Assembly (NCBI GenBank): GCA_031262125.1 | Contig: JAISII010000156.1 | Coordinates: 1 to 7,427 of the forward strand | Direction of reading: 5' to 3' | Origin: Oscillospiraceae bacterium | GTDB taxonomy: Bacteria; Bacillota; Clostridia; Oscillospirales; Acutalibacteraceae | Length of the DNA: 7,427 nucleotides | In this document: positions 5,208-7,427 of the stretch, in pieces | Layout: each line of letters opens with the position of its first letter | Numbering within the stretch: the first letter of the stretch is position 1 | Translations under genes and position numbers: made by a program | The notes under the pieces: model-generated | The model's database searches: none | Seen by the model: only the letters and a program-made list of their open reading frames with translations | What the model was told of the DNA's origin: nothing

Positions 5208-5813
5208 TTAATCTTCAATTTTAACAAAAGCCTCTGCCCCGTGCTTGCAAATCGGGCAAACAAAATCGTCGGGCAATGTGTCGCTTTCGTGTACATAGCC
5301 GCAAATAACACAGCGGTAGCCCTTTGTCTTTTTTTGCGGCTTTGGCTTAATATTTTTATGGTAATCGGCATAGGTTACCGACTCCTCGTCCGACAGAACC
5401 TTTGCCTCGGTTACTTCGCACAAAAATTCAATATGCGAGCCTAAATCTCGGTTAGAAATAACCTTTAGAGAAATTACCGCATTTGTAAATTGGTTAAGGT
5501 AGCACAAGCCATTTTCGGTTCTGGAAATATCAACCCCCGCCAATTTGTCGGTATCTCGTCCGCTTTTAAAGCCAAAGTTTTCAAACACACTAAACGGCAC
5601 ACTTTTTGCAAGCACCGACAGGTTGCATTCGCCTGTTTGCTGCAAAACCTCGGTTGAGTAGTTTTGCTTATTTATCGAGATTGTAATAAGCAGCGGGTTG
5701 TCGGCAACCTGCACAGGTGTGTTAATTATGCAGCCGTTATCACGTCCGCAAAACTTTGTTGTAAGCACATAAAGCCCGTAGCTGATTTTAAAAAGAGAAG
5801 TTTTGTCTGTCAT
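5208..5813 (-). CDS. Flavin reductase-rubredoxin fusion (high-molecular-weight rubredoxin, Hrb-like)
   Basis: 201 residues. Residues about 5-150 form a flavin reductase/flavoredoxin-like FMN-binding domain (LFKISYGLYVLTT at the start; NPLLITISINKQNYSTE at 39-55). After a Lys/Pro-rich linker (154-164) comes a compact rubredoxin with C168xxC171GY and C186PxC189 and the LPDDFVCP motif. The rubredoxin loop is shorter than in free rubredoxins, as is usual for fused forms. Hrb of Moorella and clostridia passes electrons from NAD(P)H through FMN and the Fe(Cys)4 site to flavodiiron proteins that reduce NO or O2; a similar cytoplasmic role is inferred, though no flavodiiron gene is in view. ATG 5813 is chosen over the in-frame ATG at 5879 because the family begins here and AAAGGCG lies about ten bases upstream; the longer form would run through the serA terminator hairpin. 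Confidence 0.9.
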   Translation of the reverse strand: MTDKTSLFKISYGLYVLTTKFCGRDNGCIINTPVQVADNPLLITISINKQNYSTEVLQQTGECNLSVLAKSVPFSVFENFGFKSGRDTDKLAGVDISRTENGLCYLNQFTNAVISLKVISNRDLGSHIEFLCEVTEAKVLSDEESVTYADYHKNIKPKPQKKTKGYRCVICGYVHESDTLPDDFVCPICKHGAEAFVKIED

Positions 5814-5856
5814 ATTAAATAATCGCCTTTCTGTAAAAATGCATTTATGCGTACTT

Positions 5857-5892
5857 AAAAAACCAAACTGCCGCCGCAAAAATACGGCGGCA
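5857..5892 (-). terminator. Terminator-like hairpin after serA
   Basis: TGCCGCCG (5869-5876) and CGGCGGCA (5885-5892) form a perfect 8-bp GC-rich stem with an 8-base loop. On the minus strand the stem is followed by GTTTGG and then six T (5862-5857). It lies 24 bases past the serA stop and just ahead of the Hrb-like gene, so that gene may need its own promoter or partial readthrough. The plus strand is also T-rich after the stem. Confidence 0.55.
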
Positions 5893-5915
5893 AATATTTT
5901 TAATTTTAGAACAAT

Positions 5916-7076
5916 TTACCCAATAAGCCTAACACGTAAAACGTCGGCAACCCCTGCAACATCTTCCAAAGCAAGCGAATTTTTAGCGTCTATATCAATA
6001 ACTGTATAGGCAAAGTCGCCCTTGCTTTTGCTTTCCATATTCTCTACATTGCTGCCTTTTTGTGCAACCAATTCAAGCACCTTTTGCAGTATGCCCGGCT
6101 TGTTGCGGTGGAACACGCACAAACGTGGTGCGGCGGTTTTGGCAAGTGATAAATCGGGGAAGTTCACCGAATTTTTAATAATGCCCTGCTCTAAATAATC
6201 ACGGATTTCATCCGCTGCCATAACGGCACAATTGTCCTCACTCTCGGGTGTTGAAGCACCCAAATGCGGCATCGCAATAACGCCGTCGATGCAAAGCAAA
6301 TCGTCGGTTGCAAAATCGGTAACATAAGCCGAAATTTTGCCGCTTTGCAAGGCTGCAATTATATCGCCCGATACAACCAAACCATCACGAGAGTAATTTA
6401 AAATACGCACGCCGTCCTTCATTTTTGCAATTTCGGCGGTGTTTATCATACCCTTTGTTTTGTCGTTGAGCGGCACATGCACGGTAATGTAATCTGCCTC
6501 GGCAAACACTGCATCTAAGCTTACAACGTGCTTAATGTGGCTGCTTAGCTTTAGTGCCGAATCTACCGACAAAAACGGGTCGTAGCCTATAACCTTCATA
6601 CCCAAAGCGTTGCATGCGTTGGCAACCAAAATGCCTATTGCACCCAAGCCGATTATGCCAATTGTTTTGCCCGTAATTTCGGGTCCTACAAACTGGCCTT
6701 TGCCTTTTTCTACAAGTTTGCCAACCTCGGCACCCTTGCCTTTAAGGGTTTTTGCCCATTCTATGCCGCCTACAATATTGCGTGAACTTAGCAGCAAACC
6801 TGCAAGCACAAGCTCTTTAACCGCATTTGCGTTAGCACCCGGTGTGTTGAACACAACAATGCCTTCTTCGGAGCATTTGCCAACGGGAATGTTATTAACA
6901 CCTGCACCCGCACGAGCAATAGCCAGCAAGCTTTTCGGCAGCACCATATCGTGCATAGATGCACTGCGTACCATTACGGCATCGGGGTTTTGGCAATCGT
7001 CGGCAACTGCAAAGTTTGCACCCAAACGGTCGGTGCCTATTTTTGCAATTTTGTTAAGGGTAAGTATATTAAACAT
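5916..7076 (-). CDS. serA: D-3-phosphoglycerate dehydrogenase, short form with ACT domain
   Basis: 386 residues. Oxidises 3-phosphoglycerate with NAD+ to 3-phosphohydroxypyruvate, the first step of serine synthesis. The N-terminal substrate part includes RSAS (37-40) and GAGVNNIP (57-64). The Rossmann core has GLGAIG (143-148) and D166 in GYDPF for the NAD ribose. R230 (NYSRDG) and H271 (PHLGAST) fit the catalytic Arg and His. A C-terminal ACT domain spans about 318-386, suggesting serine or amino-acid control. At the place of the usual catalytic Glu (DVFxxE in E. coli SerA) the sequence reads TDFATDD, putting D258 there. ATG 7076 has AAGGAG ten bases upstream, and the gene overlaps the end of serC by 8 bases, so the two are translationally coupled. 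A TTG nine bases further upstream (7085) is less likely as the start. Confidence 0.95.
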   Translation of the reverse strand: MFNILTLNKIAKIGTDRLGANFAVADDCQNPDAVMVRSASMHDMVLPKSLLAIARAGAGVNNIPVGKCSEEGIVVFNTPGANANAVKELVLAGLLLSSRNIVGGIEWAKTLKGKGAEVGKLVEKGKGQFVGPEITGKTIGIIGLGAIGILVANACNALGMKVIGYDPFLSVDSALKLSSHIKHVVSLDAVFAEADYITVHVPLNDKTKGMINTAEIAKMKDGVRILNYSRDGLVVSGDIIAALQSGKISAYVTDFATDDLLCIDGVIAMPHLGASTPESEDNCAVMAADEIRDYLEQGIIKNSVNFPDLSLAKTAAPRLCVFHRNKPGILQKVLELVAQKGSNVENMESKSKGDFAYTVIDIDAKNSLALEDVAGVADVLRVRLIG

Positions 7077-7427
7077 TAGCTTCAAACTCCTTCATAAATT
7101 TAACAAGAGCTTCTACGCCGGCATAGGGCATAGCGTTGTAGATTGATGCACGCATACCGCCAACCGAGCGATGACCTTTAAGGTTAATAAACCCTGCCGC
7201 AGTTGCTTCTTTAACAAATTTAGCGTCAAGCTCATCACTGCCCGTTACAAAAGGGATGTTCATAAGCGAACGGTCCTCTTTAACAACTGTGCCTTTAAAC
7301 AGCTTGGAACTGTCTAAAAAGTCATAAATAAGCCCTGCTTTTTTCTCGTTTAGCTCTTGCATTTTTGCAAGCCCGCCGATTTCGTTTTTAATCCACTCCA
7401 GCACAAGCTTCATCATATAAATGGTGT
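7069..7427 (-). CDS. serC: Phosphoserine aminotransferase, C-terminal fragment (5' end outside window)
   Basis: The frame is open to the right edge of the window; 118 residues are visible before the TAA at 7071-7069. SerC converts 3-phosphohydroxypyruvate and glutamate to phosphoserine and 2-oxoglutarate, the step after SerA, using PLP. The fragment starts with TIYMMKLVLEWIKNEIGG, the usual region after the NTPPT segment, and contains the SerC signature GHRSVGGMRASIYNAMP, whose His and Arg contact the substrate phosphate. The PLP-binding lysine lies upstream, outside the window. The Met codons at 7416-7411 are internal, not the start. The order serC then serA with an 8-base overlap indicates one operon. 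Confidence 0.95.
   Translation of the reverse strand, partial: TIYMMKLVLEWIKNEIGGLAKMQELNEKKAGLIYDFLDSSKLFKGTVVKEDRSLMNIPFVTGSDELDAKFVKEATAAGFINLKGHRSVGGMRASIYNAMPYAGVEALVKFMKEFEANV

Noticed and set aside
5814..5879. 22-residue N-terminal extension of the Hrb-like protein starting at 5879
   Set aside because: It would be encoded through the serA terminator hairpin and does not resemble the family; ATG 5813 fits better.
6610..7146. 178-codon plus-strand frame opposite serA
   Set aside because: It is antisense to conserved serA codons, and its Pro/Ser/Ala-rich composition is that of a shadow frame.

Overview
The window looks like chromosomal DNA from a low-to-moderate GC Firmicute of class Clostridia, probably a gut-type Oscillospirales/Ruminococcaceae relative. 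This placement is an inference. It rests on the short ACT-domain SerA beside SerC, the flavin reductase-rubredoxin fusion typical of anaerobic clostridia, an ECF-type S component, a DUF1893 protein, an aldo/keto reductase with a ferredoxin-like tail, and dispersed palindromic repeats that I recall as common in such genomes. No rRNA, tRNA, CRISPR array, transposase or phage gene is visible.

Left part, plus strand (1-2805): the 3' end of an ABC exporter ATPase gene; an aldo/keto reductase with eight C-terminal cluster cysteines, probably with its own promoter; a gap holding one copy of a 54-nt palindromic repeat; then a tightly coupled pair, an ECF S-component-like membrane protein and a DUF1893 protein. 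The second gene of the pair overlaps the first by 8 nt and starts at TTG.

Middle (2806-4415): two intergenic stretches flank ychF, which is on the minus strand and also starts at TTG. Both stretches are packed with the palindromic repeats. The units have two hairpins each, occur as head-to-head pairs or singly, and share conserved outer and inner motifs while the first stem differs between subtypes yet stays paired. One unit supplies a convincing Rho-independent terminator for ychF, and another a weaker one for the acyltransferase gene. Around 4129-4407 one inverted pair appears to sit inside another.

Right part, minus strand (4416-7427): transcription runs leftwards. serC (3' part only) overlaps serA by 8 nt, giving the first two steps of serine synthesis from 3-phosphoglycerate. 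After a terminator-like hairpin come a flavin reductase-rubredoxin fusion (Hrb-like, a probable electron carrier for oxygen or NO detoxification) and, 24 nt later, a DUF1624/HGSNAT-type membrane acyltransferase.

The genes are mostly recognisable housekeeping or accessory metabolism. I did not find a clearly new enzymatic system. The least explained signal is the structured repeat family. Smaller points are an Asp at the usual catalytic Glu position of SerA and the coupled S-component/DUF1893 pair.
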